Assembly: GCA_030431095.1 (NCBI GenBank)
Contig: JAUIJU010000003.1
Location: forward strand, 1 to 64,000
DNA from: Gammaproteobacteria bacterium
GTDB taxonomy: Bacteria; Pseudomonadota; Gammaproteobacteria; Xanthomonadales; SZUA-36
Direction: 5' to 3'
DNA: 64,000 nucleotides
Position 1 is the stretch's first letter; each line of letters starts with the position of its first letter. Under the pieces are notes generated by a model, which saw only the letters and a list, made by a program, of their open reading frames with translations, did no database searches and was not told the origin of the DNA. Made by a program: the position numbers and the translations under genes. This document shows positions 1 to 8,922 of this stretch, piece by piece.

Positions 1-170
1 GGACCCGCCGGACCTGCCGGACCCTGGTCGCCTTGAGGGCCTGCCGGGCCAGTGGGGCCGGCCGGGCCGGTATCACCCTGTGGACCTGCCGGACCTGCCG
101 GACCCTGGTCACCTTGAGGGCCTGCCGGGCCAGTGGGGCCGGCCGGGCCGGTATCACCCTGCGGACCTGC
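1..170 (-). repeat. 81-bp tandem repeat encoding Gly-X-Y triplets
   Basis: The string accctggtc(g/a)ccttgaggg recurs at 21 and 102, a period of 81 bp (27 residues, nine Gly-X-Y triplets). The two copies are nearly identical at DNA level and sit at the distal end of the collagen-like gene. The array probably continues past the window edge. Identical units of this kind can change in number by slippage or recombination, so stalk length may vary between strains. Confidence 0.8.
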
Positions 171-1043
171 TGGACCTTCCGGACCTTGAGGGCCCGCTTC
201 GCCCTGAGGGCCTTCGGGGCCCGCGACACCTTCGGGGCCTGCCGGACCTTCCGGACCTGCCGGACCTTCCGGACCCGCCGGGCCCTCGGGGCCTGCCGGA
301 CCTTCCGGGCCGGGCTCGCCGGGCAGTCCACGCGGACCCTGCTGCAGATCCAGGCCAAGAATGGTCAGGTCGAACAATGCAATGTTGTCTGGGGTATCGC
401 CGCCGTCATCCTGATCGCCGCCGTCATCATCATCGTGATCGCCGCCGTCGTCATCGTCATCGCCGCCGCCACCTCCCCACCACCAGGTGTCGGTGCCGTC
501 GCCGAGTGCAGCCTTCTTGCAGTCGTCGTCGCCATCGTCGTCGTCATGGTCCCAGGTTTCGGTTCCGGCATCGGATTCCAGGTACCAGTCGTCGATGACC
601 GCTTGCTTGCAATCGTCCGCCGCTACGGCGACCAGTTGCAGGAGATAGTCTCCTCCCGGTACGACGGGTTGGCCGCCGACATCCACCTGTGGCAAATCCG
701 CCACGATGCAGTCGTGGCTCACGGGGTCGAGAGGGGGTGACGGGTTCGCCGCCTGGTCCGCACACGCGCCCTGATCGAGCGCGATATCGAGCGGAAGGCC
801 GTCGGTACCCAGGTAGATCGTGGGGTCTTCACCGCCAGGCCCGAAAAATTCCGTGCCCCAGATAATCAACTGGTCCGGTCCCAGTACGGTGCCGGACGGA
901 CCTTCCACTTCGATGTAGTTGAACTGTACTTCCTTGATTTGGGTGTCCGCCAGGACACCCTGGGTCAGGCCCGCTGCTGCGAAACCGGCGCACGCAAGCG
1001 CAAGTCCGCGTCGAGGCGAAACCAGGTGGGTTTTGGTGCTCAC
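1..1043 (-). CDS. Collagen-like exported protein, 3' end outside window
   Basis: This gene is absent from the ORF track because it runs off the left edge without a stop. Reading leftwards from a GTG at 1043, preceded by CAGGAG at 6-nt spacing, gives about 347 residues. A signal-peptide-like N-terminus (hydrophobic stretch ending near VLA-DTQIK) is followed by a globular domain of roughly 110 residues resembling IPT/TIG-like heads of bacterial collagen-like proteins. Next come an extremely Asp/Gly-rich linker ([15 protein letters not shown]) with a WWWGGGG run, and then uninterrupted Gly-X-Y triplets ([24 protein letters not shown]) to the window edge. The protein is presumably exported, with a triple-helical stalk. 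The function (surface fibre, adhesin or matrix) is inference; C-terminal domains are not visible. Confidence 0.85.
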   Translation of the reverse strand, partial: MSTKTHLVSPRRGLALACAGFAAAGLTQGVLADTQIKEVQFNYIEVEGPSGTVLGPDQLIIWGTEFFGPGGEDPTIYLGTDGLPLDIALDQGACADQAANPSPPLDPVSHDCIVADLPQVDVGGQPVVPGGDYLLQLVAVAADDCKQAVIDDWYLESDAGTETWDHDDDDGDDDCKKAALGDGTDTWWWGGGGGDDDDDGGDHDDDDGGDQDDGGDTPDNIALFDLTILGLDLQQGPRGLPGEPGPEGPAGPEGPAGPEGPAGPEGPAGPEGVAGPEGPQGEAGPQGPEGPAGPQGDTGPAGPTGPAGPQGDQGPAGPAGPQGDTGPAGPTGPAGPQGDQGPAGPAG

Positions 1044-1069
1044 GACAAACTCCTGAAAAAATTTGTCGT
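1042..1069 (-). promoter_or_regulatory. Hairpin holding the ribosome-binding site of the collagen-like gene
   Basis: On the minus strand ACGACAAA (1062-1069) can pair with TTTGTCGT (1042-1049). The stem encloses a loop with the CAGGAG Shine-Dalgarno, and the right arm runs into the GTG start codon. The 8-bp stem is perfect. It could restrict initiation, but no regulator or ligand can be inferred. Confidence 0.45.
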
Positions 1070-1512
1070 CCTTGATGTGACTGCGGCGCACACGATTGCG
1101 CGCCGAGTGGCGTCCCTTTAAGCCGTCCCCTTTTTCACCTGCCGCCAGGCCGGATTTCCTTGTTGTCCGGTCGTGCAGCCGGCGCCCCAATCTTTCGCGT
1201 CAATGCGAAACAGGAACAACCTTTTTTGCGCCGAAGTCGACAAAACCTCCTCTTTCGAGGATTTCTAGATCGTATTTCACTTCATGACCCCCTTCGGCAC
1301 CGGATTCTGGTTCAGGGCGAAAGTCCGGTTACCGAGGCTGATGAAGCCGTCCGATCTGCGCGAATTGCAGTCTTCAGAGCTCGTTGCCTTTCCCCAACAT
1401 AAACCAAACTGAAAAAAAAGCAAGAGAACGGCCAGGAATTTCGATCACCGCCCGCTGAAAACGAAAAAGCCCCGGCAAACGCCGGGGCCACTTACAATTC
1501 CAGGTTTGACGA
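1044..1512. other. Intergenic region upstream of collagen-like gene
   Basis: These 469 bases carry no convincing gene. They hold the 5' leader of the collagen-like gene at the left, relatively A+T-rich DNA in the middle (about 1200-1440), and at the right a terminator for the CTERM-protein gene. The short plus ORFs in the track here lack ribosome-binding sites and recognisable protein character. No promoter was clear enough to call. Confidence 0.6.
1464..1488 (-). terminator. Rho-independent terminator of the CTERM protein gene
   Basis: On minus, GCCCCGGC-GTTT-GCCGGGGC forms a perfect 8-bp stem with a 4-nt loop, followed by TTTTT. It lies 25 nt downstream of the stop codon of the 1513-2262 gene. 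Confidence 0.85.
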
Positions 1513-2262
1513 TCAAGCGCGCCTGAGCACCACGGTTCCCAGCAGGCCCATCAGGCCGATCAGAATGGCGAGGCCCACCGGCGTGTTCGACGGCACCGAC
1601 AGAGACGGCGCGTCCGGCGGTGGCGGCACGGTCAATTGCACGGTGAAGTCGTCGAACCCGAACACGTCGCCAGGATCGGAGTTGAGGAACGTGACCGAGG
1701 AAAACGCCGTCGGGCTGACCAGGCCGAAATAAATCACCGATCCCGTGGGGCCGTTCAGCGTGTGATTGATCGGCACGTTGTTCAGCGAGCCATCGTCATA
1801 GGTGATCTGCAATTGTCCGGCGAAATCACCCATGTCGATGCCATAAAACCCAATCGCCTGCACGGGCGTGTCGAAATCGATGGTGAAATCGCGATCGGTG
1901 TCCCAGTATTGCGAACCGGAGGTCGGAAAACGGCCGTCGCCGTTGGTGGTCGGCGGGGGCGCATTGACGATGAGCCCGTTGCCCGAAAGCGTGGCGGTCA
2001 ACACGGTGAAATCCACCACCAGGGGCGCCGTCATGCCGGGTGAGAAGGACTCGAAGTCCTCGGTGCCCGTACCGCCGGTCTGCAGGCGGGCAAAGAAGTC
2101 CGCGCGCGCCGCGTCCGCATTCGGCGTGTTGGCCAGCGGCGTATTGTTGTCGCCGGTGCCCAGGTCCTCCCCGAAGAAGACCTCCTGCGCCAGGACCGGC
2201 GCCGTGAGCAGCGAACCGACCAGACCGAGCAACAACACCGCCCTGTTAGTCATTCTATTCAT
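1513..2262 (-). CDS. Exported protein with IPTL/PEP-CTERM-like C-terminal sorting tail
   Basis: The 249-residue protein has an N-terminal signal peptide (hydrophobic stretch ending APVLAQ) and a beta-rich body with DFESFSPG and FGFDDFTVQ motifs, typical of PEP-CTERM-class surface proteins. The C-terminus reads VPSNTPVGLAILIGLMGLLG then LRRA: a short Pro-containing motif, one hydrophobic helix and a basic end. That architecture matches IPTL-CTERM or other PEP-CTERM-like tails recognised by a sorting protease; no sorting enzyme is encoded in this window. GGGAGAG lies 8 nt before the ATG and supports the start. The gene stands alone, with its own terminator. The body's function is unknown. Confidence 0.75.
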   Translation of the reverse strand: MNRMTNRAVLLLGLVGSLLTAPVLAQEVFFGEDLGTGDNNTPLANTPNADAARADFFARLQTGGTGTEDFESFSPGMTAPLVVDFTVLTATLSGNGLIVNAPPPTTNGDGRFPTSGSQYWDTDRDFTIDFDTPVQAIGFYGIDMGDFAGQLQITYDDGSLNNVPINHTLNGPTGSVIYFGLVSPTAFSSVTFLNSDPGDVFGFDDFTVQLTVPPPPDAPSLSVPSNTPVGLAILIGLMGLLGTVVLRRA

Positions 2263-2328
2263 TGAATTTTCTCTCCCTTCAGGTGGCGTTTATCATGGCA
2301 GATCGAACTGGGCCGCGCAATCACGCAT

Positions 2329-2730
2329 TCATGACGCGGCCTTACCGATCGGCGCACGTCCCAGCAGGCGCAGCAACAACAGGCGGCCCTGGCGAAATGC
2401 CGGATACAGCGCGCTGCCCAGGCGCTCCGAGCGAAATACCCGGAACATCAGCCGGTTAATGAAGCCCGAAGGCGTGGACAGCAAGCCCAGGACGTGCAGG
2501 GCGCTGCCGCCGGTCCATTCGCGATCACCCACGCGGACCACGATTTCCCGATCGAGGTCATGGCCCGCCGCCTGCAGGGCTTCGATCTCCGCTCCCCCGT
2601 CTCGGGCATTGACCAGCCGCAACCCGCCGCCCGCCTCGCGCAGGCGAAGTCCCGTGAGGTAGTGGTGGCACACGGGACAGTCACCGTCGTAGAAAACGCT
2701 CACGCCCAGGCGCGGATCAGGGTTCGCCAC
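2329..2730 (-). CDS. DCC-family (DUF393) thiol-disulfide oxidoreductase
   Basis: The small protein begins with VSVFYDGDCPVCHHYL. The DGDCPxC motif defines the DCC/YuxK/DUF393 family of thioredoxin-like proteins with a predicted redox-active CxxC. A GTG at 2730 preceded by GAGG (6-nt spacing) gives 133 residues and is preferred over the track's GTG at 2745, which lacks a good ribosome-binding site. The start overlaps the 3' end of the HTTM gene, so the two are translationally coupled. DCC and HTTM proteins are often adjacent or fused in bacteria, suggesting that the thiol enzyme serves the membrane enzyme, perhaps by recycling a redox cofactor. That role is inference. Confidence 0.8.
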   Translation of the reverse strand: MANPDPRLGVSVFYDGDCPVCHHYLTGLRLREAGGGLRLVNARDGGAEIEALQAAGHDLDREIVVRVGDREWTGGSALHVLGLLSTPSGFINRLMFRVFRSERLGSALYPAFRQGRLLLLRLLGRAPIGKAAS

Positions 2731-4141
2731 GCGACACCTCGGCACGTTCCAGCCACCCGCCCAGCCAGGGATCGGGCAGAGGCGTGGTCAGGGGCAGCAC
2801 CCAGTCGTAACCGGTGAAGCGCCGGGGCGCGGCATACAGGTTGAACGCCGGTTCGACGAACCGTTGCATCGGTCTGCCGTTCAGGGAGCAGAACACGTCG
2901 GCGTAGACGCCCGCCACCGGGAAGCCCCGCGCACGGAAATCGTCGCCGATATGGTGCGCGAACTGCAGCAGCATGTCGGGTGTACACACCATCTTCTCCG
3001 CCTGGTTGCGGCTGAGGTAGCGCGGCAGGCTGACCCGCAGTTCATCGCCGTCCGGATCACGCACCACGAAACGTGCCTCGCCTTCCTTGTCACGCAACTT
3101 CATGCGCCAGGAAAAGCGGTGCCCCGCCTCGTTCCAGGCCACATCTCCGGGGATGACCCAGTGCCGCAACGGCACCAGCACCTGCAGCGACAACCACACC
3201 GCAATGGCGGTCACCATCACCACCGGCCAGGGGCGAGCTGGAATCCGCGCCGGATCGAACCGTTCGGTCACTGGCAGGAACACGTCGTCCCGAAAGATCG
3301 GCCAGGCGCGGCGCAGCCGCTTGAACACCTGCTTGGGCCAGTCCGGGTCGAACAGCAGCAGACTGGCGAACAGCGTGAACCACGGAAAGATGCCGATATT
3401 GAAGACGAAGTGGTTCAGCACGTGAAACGCGGCGTAAATGCACAACACCACCAGGCGGGTTCGTCGCAGCAACAACAGCGGCGCGCCGACAAGGTGCAAA
3501 GCGATCACGCCATAGGCCGCCACCGCCACGGCCCAGTCCCTGGTAAACAACGGACCCACGATCGCCAGGTCATCGCGCCAGGACAGCCAGGTGCGCAGGG
3601 GTTCCAGGTTCAGCCAGTCCGGGTTGATCTTGACCACCCCCGCCCAGATCAGCACCAGTTCGAGTTGTGCGCCCAGCAGAAAGATCGGCCAGAACGGCAC
3701 CGTGCGACTGGCCCGGTTCGGTCGCCGCCGGGCGTCCAGGGACAGGTAGTGGTGGGCCGGCACGAAGCACATCAACACGGCGAACAGGATGACCAGGTAG
3801 AAGTGGTTCAGGTACAGCGCCTGGTCCTGTAGAAAGGAGTAAATGAAGGCCACGGTGAAAGTGACCATGCACAGGCGATACCGCCAGCCCAGCGTGATGC
3901 CCACGGCGGCCAGGCCCAGGAACACCCACAACAGGTGCATGCCCGGCGCCGGCAGGGGATGCACCCAGCCGAAACCCCAGTACTTGAACAGGAAGTCGGG
4001 CTCGTTCCAGAAGCAGGAGATACAGAATTTGAACAGGTAGCGCAGGACTTCGAACACCATGATGAGCCCGAAACCCATGCGGAAGACAGCCAGCGAACTG
4101 GCGTCCACTTCCCGGAACAGGTACCGATGGAGCTTGCTCAT
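2717..4141 (-). CDS. HTTM-domain (vitamin K-dependent gamma-carboxylase-like) membrane protein
   Basis: About 474 residues. The N-terminal two thirds hold many hydrophobic helices with the HTTM/VKGC signature (EVDASSLAVFRMGFG near the start, then AGVVKINPDWL), followed by a soluble C-terminal beta-rich domain of about 150 residues. The motif around KINPDW matches the region of human GGCX containing its catalytic-base lysine, and a lysine is kept here. The second ATG (4141) has AAGGGG at about 9 nt; the track's first ATG abuts that sequence, so 4141 is preferred. The gene is coupled to the DCC gene. Whether it carboxylates glutamate or does other quinone-dependent chemistry cannot be decided from sequence. 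Confidence 0.8.
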   Translation of the reverse strand: MSKLHRYLFREVDASSLAVFRMGFGLIMVFEVLRYLFKFCISCFWNEPDFLFKYWGFGWVHPLPAPGMHLLWVFLGLAAVGITLGWRYRLCMVTFTVAFIYSFLQDQALYLNHFYLVILFAVLMCFVPAHHYLSLDARRRPNRASRTVPFWPIFLLGAQLELVLIWAGVVKINPDWLNLEPLRTWLSWRDDLAIVGPLFTRDWAVAVAAYGVIALHLVGAPLLLLRRTRLVVLCIYAAFHVLNHFVFNIGIFPWFTLFASLLLFDPDWPKQVFKRLRRAWPIFRDDVFLPVTERFDPARIPARPWPVVMVTAIAVWLSLQVLVPLRHWVIPGDVAWNEAGHRFSWRMKLRDKEGEARFVVRDPDGDELRVSLPRYLSRNQAEKMVCTPDMLLQFAHHIGDDFRARGFPVAGVYADVFCSLNGRPMQRFVEPAFNLYAAPRRFTGYDWVLPLTTPLPDPWLGGWLERAEVSRGEP

Positions 4142-4179
4142 GGGCGACATCCCCTTGCCCGCAGTATAGCTGCCTGCCG

Positions 4180-6651
4180 CTAGTTACCGATCGGCGAGCC
4201 GGGCGGCGGACTCGGGACCGATGTCGGCGGCCAGCGGTCGGGATCCGCCAACCAGGTCGCCAGTCGCTCCTGCCACGCTTCGAAATGGGCGCTCCACTGC
4301 ACGTCGGCGGGTGGGCGACGGGTTCGCTTGGCCAGCCAGTCGCGCATCAGGCCGAGGGCGGCCGCAGCGTCGGTACGCACCTGCGCGTCCACCGACGGGT
4401 CGGCCGCCAGCTCGCGCAGTGCCTGCAGCACGCGACCCTGCGCCCGTCGCTGGATGGCTCCGTACAGGCCGGCCTCGAGGTCGCGCTCCCAGGTCTCACC
4501 GATCAGGGCCAGCAGCATCTCCCGAAACGCCGGCTGGCCAGCGTCACGAGCGTGAAAGGCGTTCATGCGCGCCGCGCGCGCCGGGTGCAGCGCGACCTCC
4601 AGCACCAGGCCGGTCAGAGCGTCCGCCGGCGCCAGCGGATCGAACACGGCGCCGGTCTCACGGTCGAACCGTTCACGCGAGTCGCCGTAGCCCGGCGGGC
4701 GTGGCGGCAACAGGTCCAGCAAGGACTCGGGTAACGCCAGGTTTGACGGTGACAGCTGCGCGGCCAGCGCCGACATGGCGGCGCGCTGGCGAGCAGCCGG
4801 CACGGTGGCCGATGCGGGCTGACCGTCGCCGCGCAGGGCGTAGCGGAATCGCTGTCCGCCAACCAGCTTGCCGACGGCCTGCAACTGGAACCGGTGCAGC
4901 AGATAGGTGGGCACCAGGGCTTCTTCCAGGGTGGCCAGCGGACGGCCGGGACGAATCACGCGCTCGTCGAACCGCTCCAGCGCAAAGCGGCGCACCTGCA
5001 GCAGGTGCTCCAGTTCCGCGAGTGCATCCGCTCCGTTGTCCCACAGGTTGCCATCCGGGTGTGCCGAGCCGGGATCTCGCGCGTCCTGGTCAGCCACGAA
5101 CAGGAAACCGTCGGTGAAGGTGCGCTCCAGGATGGCGCGCCGCGCCGCGGGCGCGTCGACACCAGGTTCAAAATCACGATACGCGTAGTTCACCGTTCGC
5201 TTGTCCCACTCGCCGATGCCCTCAGCGTAGGCCTGCGACAGGTCCAGGCGCTGGCCGTCGTCGGCAAAACGCACCATTGGAAACGGGTAATCCATGACGG
5301 AAGCCCGGTCGTTGGCGCTGGCCGCGAAATTGTGGGCGATGCCCAGGGTGTGACCCACCTCGTGCGCCGACAACTGGCGGATGCGCGCCAGGGACATTTC
5401 GAGCATGGCGTCGGGTACGGCCTCGTCCGCGTACGGAGCAAGGAGGCCTTCGGCAATCATGTAGTCCTGGCGCACGCGCAGGGAACCCAGGGTCACGTGC
5501 CCCTTGAGTATTTCACCGGTGCGCGGATCGAGCACGGACGAGCCGTAGGACCAGCCGCGCGTCGATCGATGCACCCACTGGATCACGTTGTAGCGCACGT
5601 CCATGGGATCAACGTCCTCGGGCAGGATGCGGACCTGGAATGCGTTGTCGAAGCCGGCGGCCTCGAACGCCTGGTTCCACCAGGCGGCGCCTTCCACCAG
5701 GGCCGAACGGACGGGCTCCGGCGCACCCGGATCCACCCAATAGACGATGGGCGCCACGGCCGGAGACGAAGCCGCCGACGGGTCGGTGCGTTGCAGCCGG
5801 TGGCGCCGCTCGTAGCAGGTGCTCAGGGGGGCGCCGATCGGGCTGGCGTAATCCTGGAACCGCGCACCCGTGATCATGCCGCTGCGCGGATCACAGGGCA
5901 GCGGCGTGTAACCCGCCTCGGGCAGGCGCACGAAGGAATGGTGCAAGTGGACGGTCACAGAGGTCGGATCGGGCACCACGGTGGGCAGAATACCGGAAGC
6001 CGGCCGCCCACCCGGAAGGTACTTTCGCTGGCCGGTGAACGTCACCAGCGCTTCCACCTCGGTGTTGTCGGGAAACGCCCGCGTGCGGGGCAGATAGATG
6101 GCGGAGCGGCCCGGGTCAGCGCTGAAGCTGCCCTCCTCCGCTCGGGACAGCCAGGTGCCGATGCCGTGGGCGTCGCGCAGGAAGAAGTCCGTGGCGTCCA
6201 CCAGCACGCCTTCACCCTCCGCGTGTTCGACTTCGAACCCCCAGACCACGGACCGGGCGAAGGACGCCTCCACGGCCTGCTGCTCGGCCACGTCTTCCGA
6301 TTCAGCCCGGTAGTCGGTGTTGTGCTGCAGCATCAACACCCTGGGGCCGTGGCGCACGAAGCTCACCAGCCGGGTCGCACCCAGCTGTCCACGGTCCAGG
6401 CCGAGGTCGTTGGAACCCACGCCCCGCGCCAGCGAGGACTGGTAGATGAACGGCGCGTCAAAAGCCTCGATACGCAGCCAGAGCCGGCCCTCCTCGTCAT
6501 CCCAGTAAAGGTCAAAAAATCCTTCCAGCGGCGCCGTTCCCCCCAGGAAGCCCGTACCGCCCTCCTCTTCGTCGGCGCCGGCCGACGGAAAGCAGGACAG
6601 GCCGGCAAGGACCAGCAAGGCAAGGGTGACGACACGTTGTAACAGGTGCAT
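4180..6651 (-). CDS. Exported zinc-dependent metalloprotease (DUF4953/DUF5117-type metzincin)
   Basis: The 823-residue protein has an N-terminal signal peptide (residues 1-26). The catalytic motif HEVGHTLGIAHN (H430, E431, H434, H440) is followed by SVMDYPFP, a Met-turn, so the fold is metzincin-like. The 250-300 residues before it and the C-terminal helical part (WDKRTVNYAYRDF onwards) match the architecture of large secreted zinc-dependent metalloproteases. The track ORF starts at 7785, but its first 378 residues are antisense to ptrB. The ATG at 6651 begins the signal peptide (MHLLQRVVTLALLVLAGL) and is taken as the start. The gene is divergent from ptrB across 117 nt. Substrates are unknown; extracellular or periplasmic protein degradation is likely. 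Confidence 0.88.
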   Translation of the reverse strand: MHLLQRVVTLALLVLAGLSCFPSAGADEEEGGTGFLGGTAPLEGFFDLYWDDEEGRLWLRIEAFDAPFIYQSSLARGVGSNDLGLDRGQLGATRLVSFVRHGPRVLMLQHNTDYRAESEDVAEQQAVEASFARSVVWGFEVEHAEGEGVLVDATDFFLRDAHGIGTWLSRAEEGSFSADPGRSAIYLPRTRAFPDNTEVEALVTFTGQRKYLPGGRPASGILPTVVPDPTSVTVHLHHSFVRLPEAGYTPLPCDPRSGMITGARFQDYASPIGAPLSTCYERRHRLQRTDPSAASSPAVAPIVYWVDPGAPEPVRSALVEGAAWWNQAFEAAGFDNAFQVRILPEDVDPMDVRYNVIQWVHRSTRGWSYGSSVLDPRTGEILKGHVTLGSLRVRQDYMIAEGLLAPYADEAVPDAMLEMSLARIRQLSAHEVGHTLGIAHNFAASANDRASVMDYPFPMVRFADDGQRLDLSQAYAEGIGEWDKRTVNYAYRDFEPGVDAPAARRAILERTFTDGFLFVADQDARDPGSAHPDGNLWDNGADALAELEHLLQVRRFALERFDERVIRPGRPLATLEEALVPTYLLHRFQLQAVGKLVGGQRFRYALRGDGQPASATVPAARQRAAMSALAAQLSPSNLALPESLLDLLPPRPPGYGDSRERFDRETGAVFDPLAPADALTGLVLEVALHPARAARMNAFHARDAGQPAFREMLLALIGETWERDLEAGLYGAIQRRAQGRVLQALRELAADPSVDAQVRTDAAAALGLMRDWLAKRTRRPPADVQWSAHFEAWQERLATWLADPDRWPPTSVPSPPPGSPIGN

Positions 6652-6768
6652 GGGCGAATGTCCGGCGTGAAAAGACGCCGAGTGTAGCCCATTCGCCAGG
6701 TTCGGTAGGCTCACGCGCTGAGCTATAGTACGTCGCCTGAACACGCTTCGACCCGGAGACGAACCGAC

Positions 6769-8889
6769 ATGCGCGCACCGACCCTGCTCGCCGCCGCCTC
6801 GCTGGCGCTGGCGCCCACCGCCAACGGGACCGACGCCGATCGGATGGAGGAACCCATGGCCGCCAAGAAGCCCCACGAAATGACCCTGCACGGCGACACG
6901 CGGGTGGACGAATACTACTGGCTGCGCGACGACGACCGCGAAGACCCGCAGGTGCTCTCCTACCTGGAACAGGAAAATGCCTGGTTCGAACAGGAGATGG
7001 CCCACACCGAAGACCTGCAGGAGGCGCTGTACCAGGAAATGACCGGCCGACTCGACCCGGACGAGTCCTCTGTGCCCTACGAAAAAGACGGCTACTGGTA
7101 CTACTCCCGTTACGAACCCGGTAGGGAGTATCCAATCTACGCCCGCAAGAAAGGCAGCCTGGATGCGGAAGAAGAAATCCTGGTGGACGCCAACCGGCGC
7201 GCCGAGGGCCACGAGTTCTACAGCCTGGGCAACCTGGAAGTCAGCGACGACCACCGCTATGTGGCCATTGCCGAAGACACCCTGAGCCGCCGCATCCACA
7301 CGCTGCGGATCCTGGACACCCAAACTGGCGAGTACCTGCCCGAAGCCATCGGCAACGCCGGGGCCTCTCTGGCCTGGTCGGCAGATGGCAAGTACCTGTT
7401 CTACCTGGACAAGCACCCGGAAACCCTGCTGGCCTATCGCCTGATGCGCCATGAACGGGGCACCGACCCGACCGACGACGTACTGGTGTACGAGGAGCAG
7501 GACAACACCTTCTACAACGCGATCTGGCGCAGTCGCTCGGGCGACTGGCTGATGCTCGGCCACGGCAATACCGACACCACCGAGGTGCAGTTGCTGCGTG
7601 CTGACGAGCCACTGGGCGAATTCACTCCGTTTCTGCCACGCAAGACCGGGCACGAGTACGACATCGACCACGCCAACGGTCGGTTCTTCGTGCGCACCAA
7701 CTGGCAGGCGGAAAATTTTCGCGTCATGGAGGCGCCACTGGAAACCTCGACGGACATTGCGACCTGGAAGGAGGTGGTGCCCCACCGCGAGGACGCCATG
7801 GTGCGCGAGTTACTGGCCTTCGACGACTGGCTGGTGCTGAACGAGCGCACCGAGGGCCTGCGCAAGGTGCGGGTCCTGGCCCTGGACGGGGGCGTGGACC
7901 GCTACCTGGAAACGGACGAGTCGGCGTATGTCATGTGGCTGTCCAACAACGCGTCCACCGACACCGAAACGGTCCGCTATGGCATTTCCAGCCTGGTGAC
8001 GCCGGCGCAGATCTGGGAGACCGACCTGGCCAGCGGAAAAAGCACCCTGCTCAAGGCCGACCGCGTACTCGGTGACTTCGACAGCACCAACTACCGCACC
8101 GGCCGCCGCATGATCACCGCCCGTGATGGCACCCAGGTGCCTGTTTCGCTGGCGTGGCGCAAGGACACCCCGCTGGACGGCTCTGCGCCGGCGCTGCAGT
8201 ACGCCTACGGTTCCTACGGCGCCTCTACCGACCCGTGGTTTCGCAACTCGGTCATCAGCCTGCTCGACCGGGGCTTCGTGTACGTGATCGCCCATATTCG
8301 TGGCGGCCAGGAGATGGGACGGCAGTGGTACGAACAGGGCCGCCTCATGAACAAGATGAACTCGTTCACCGATTTCATCGACGTCACCCGCGCCCTGCAC
8401 GGTGACGGCGTGTTCGATCCCGATCGCACCTACGCGATGGGCGGCAGCGCCGGCGGCTTGTTGATGGGCGCGGTGGTCAACCTGGCGCCCGAACTGTACG
8501 ACGGGGTCATCGCCGCCGTGCCCTTCGTCGACGTGGTGACCACCATGCTGGACGATTCCATCCCGCTGACCACCGGCGAGTACCGCGAATGGGGCGACCC
8601 CAATGAACCGGAAGCCTATGCGTACATGCTCAGCTACTCGCCCTATGACAACGTCCAGCGGCAGGACTATCCCAACCTGCTGGTCACCACCGGGCTGCAT
8701 GACTCGCAGGTGCAGTATTTCGAACCGGCCAAGTGGGTGGCGCGGCTGCGTGACCGCCGCACCGACGACAACCGCCTGCTGATGCGCGTGAACATGGATG
8801 CCGGCCACGGCGGCGCGTCGGGGCGCTACCGCCAATACCGTGAAACCGCGGAAGAACTCGCCTTCGTCATCGACCTGGCGGGAGAATAA
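6769..8889 (+). CDS. ptrB: Oligopeptidase B (S9A prolyl oligopeptidase family)
   Basis: This 706-residue serine peptidase cleaves short peptides after basic residues. The N-terminal beta-propeller (about 80-430) precedes an alpha/beta hydrolase domain with Ser560 in GGSAGG, Asp645 in TGLHDSQVQYFEP and His680 in DAGHGGASGRY. This complete triad in oligopeptidase B contexts separates it from other S9 members. A short hydrophobic N-terminus (MRAPTLLAAASLALAPTAN) precedes the usual start of the family (around MAAKKPHEMTLHGD), so this copy may be exported; an internal ATG at residue 30 could yield a cytosolic form. GGAGA lies about 9 nt before the first ATG. It shares a divergent promoter region with the metalloprotease. 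Confidence 0.93.
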   Translation: MRAPTLLAAASLALAPTANGTDADRMEEPMAAKKPHEMTLHGDTRVDEYYWLRDDDREDPQVLSYLEQENAWFEQEMAHTEDLQEALYQEMTGRLDPDESSVPYEKDGYWYYSRYEPGREYPIYARKKGSLDAEEEILVDANRRAEGHEFYSLGNLEVSDDHRYVAIAEDTLSRRIHTLRILDTQTGEYLPEAIGNAGASLAWSADGKYLFYLDKHPETLLAYRLMRHERGTDPTDDVLVYEEQDNTFYNAIWRSRSGDWLMLGHGNTDTTEVQLLRADEPLGEFTPFLPRKTGHEYDIDHANGRFFVRTNWQAENFRVMEAPLETSTDIATWKEVVPHREDAMVRELLAFDDWLVLNERTEGLRKVRVLALDGGVDRYLETDESAYVMWLSNNASTDTETVRYGISSLVTPAQIWETDLASGKSTLLKADRVLGDFDSTNYRTGRRMITARDGTQVPVSLAWRKDTPLDGSAPALQYAYGSYGASTDPWFRNSVISLLDRGFVYVIAHIRGGQEMGRQWYEQGRLMNKMNSFTDFIDVTRALHGDGVFDPDRTYAMGGSAGGLLMGAVVNLAPELYDGVIAAVPFVDVVTTMLDDSIPLTTGEYREWGDPNEPEAYAYMLSYSPYDNVQRQDYPNLLVTTGLHDSQVQYFEPAKWVARLRDRRTDDNRLLMRVNMDAGHGGASGRYRQYRETAEELAFVIDLAGE

Positions 8890-8922
8890 CCGCCTCGTAT
8901 CACGTCGGGACGCGTGTGCCGG

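Noticed and set aside
33-740. Plus-strand ORF over the collagen-like gene
   Set aside because: Complement of the Gly-X-Y and Asp-rich codons; the minus frame has signal peptide, ribosome-binding site and collagen triplets.
4894-6642. 582-residue plus-strand ORF
   Set aside because: Antisense to the metalloprotease; His/Gly/Arg-rich shadow composition with no family features.
6652-7785. N-terminal 378 residues of the track's 1201-residue metalloprotease ORF
   Set aside because: Antisense to ptrB; the signal peptide begins at 6651.
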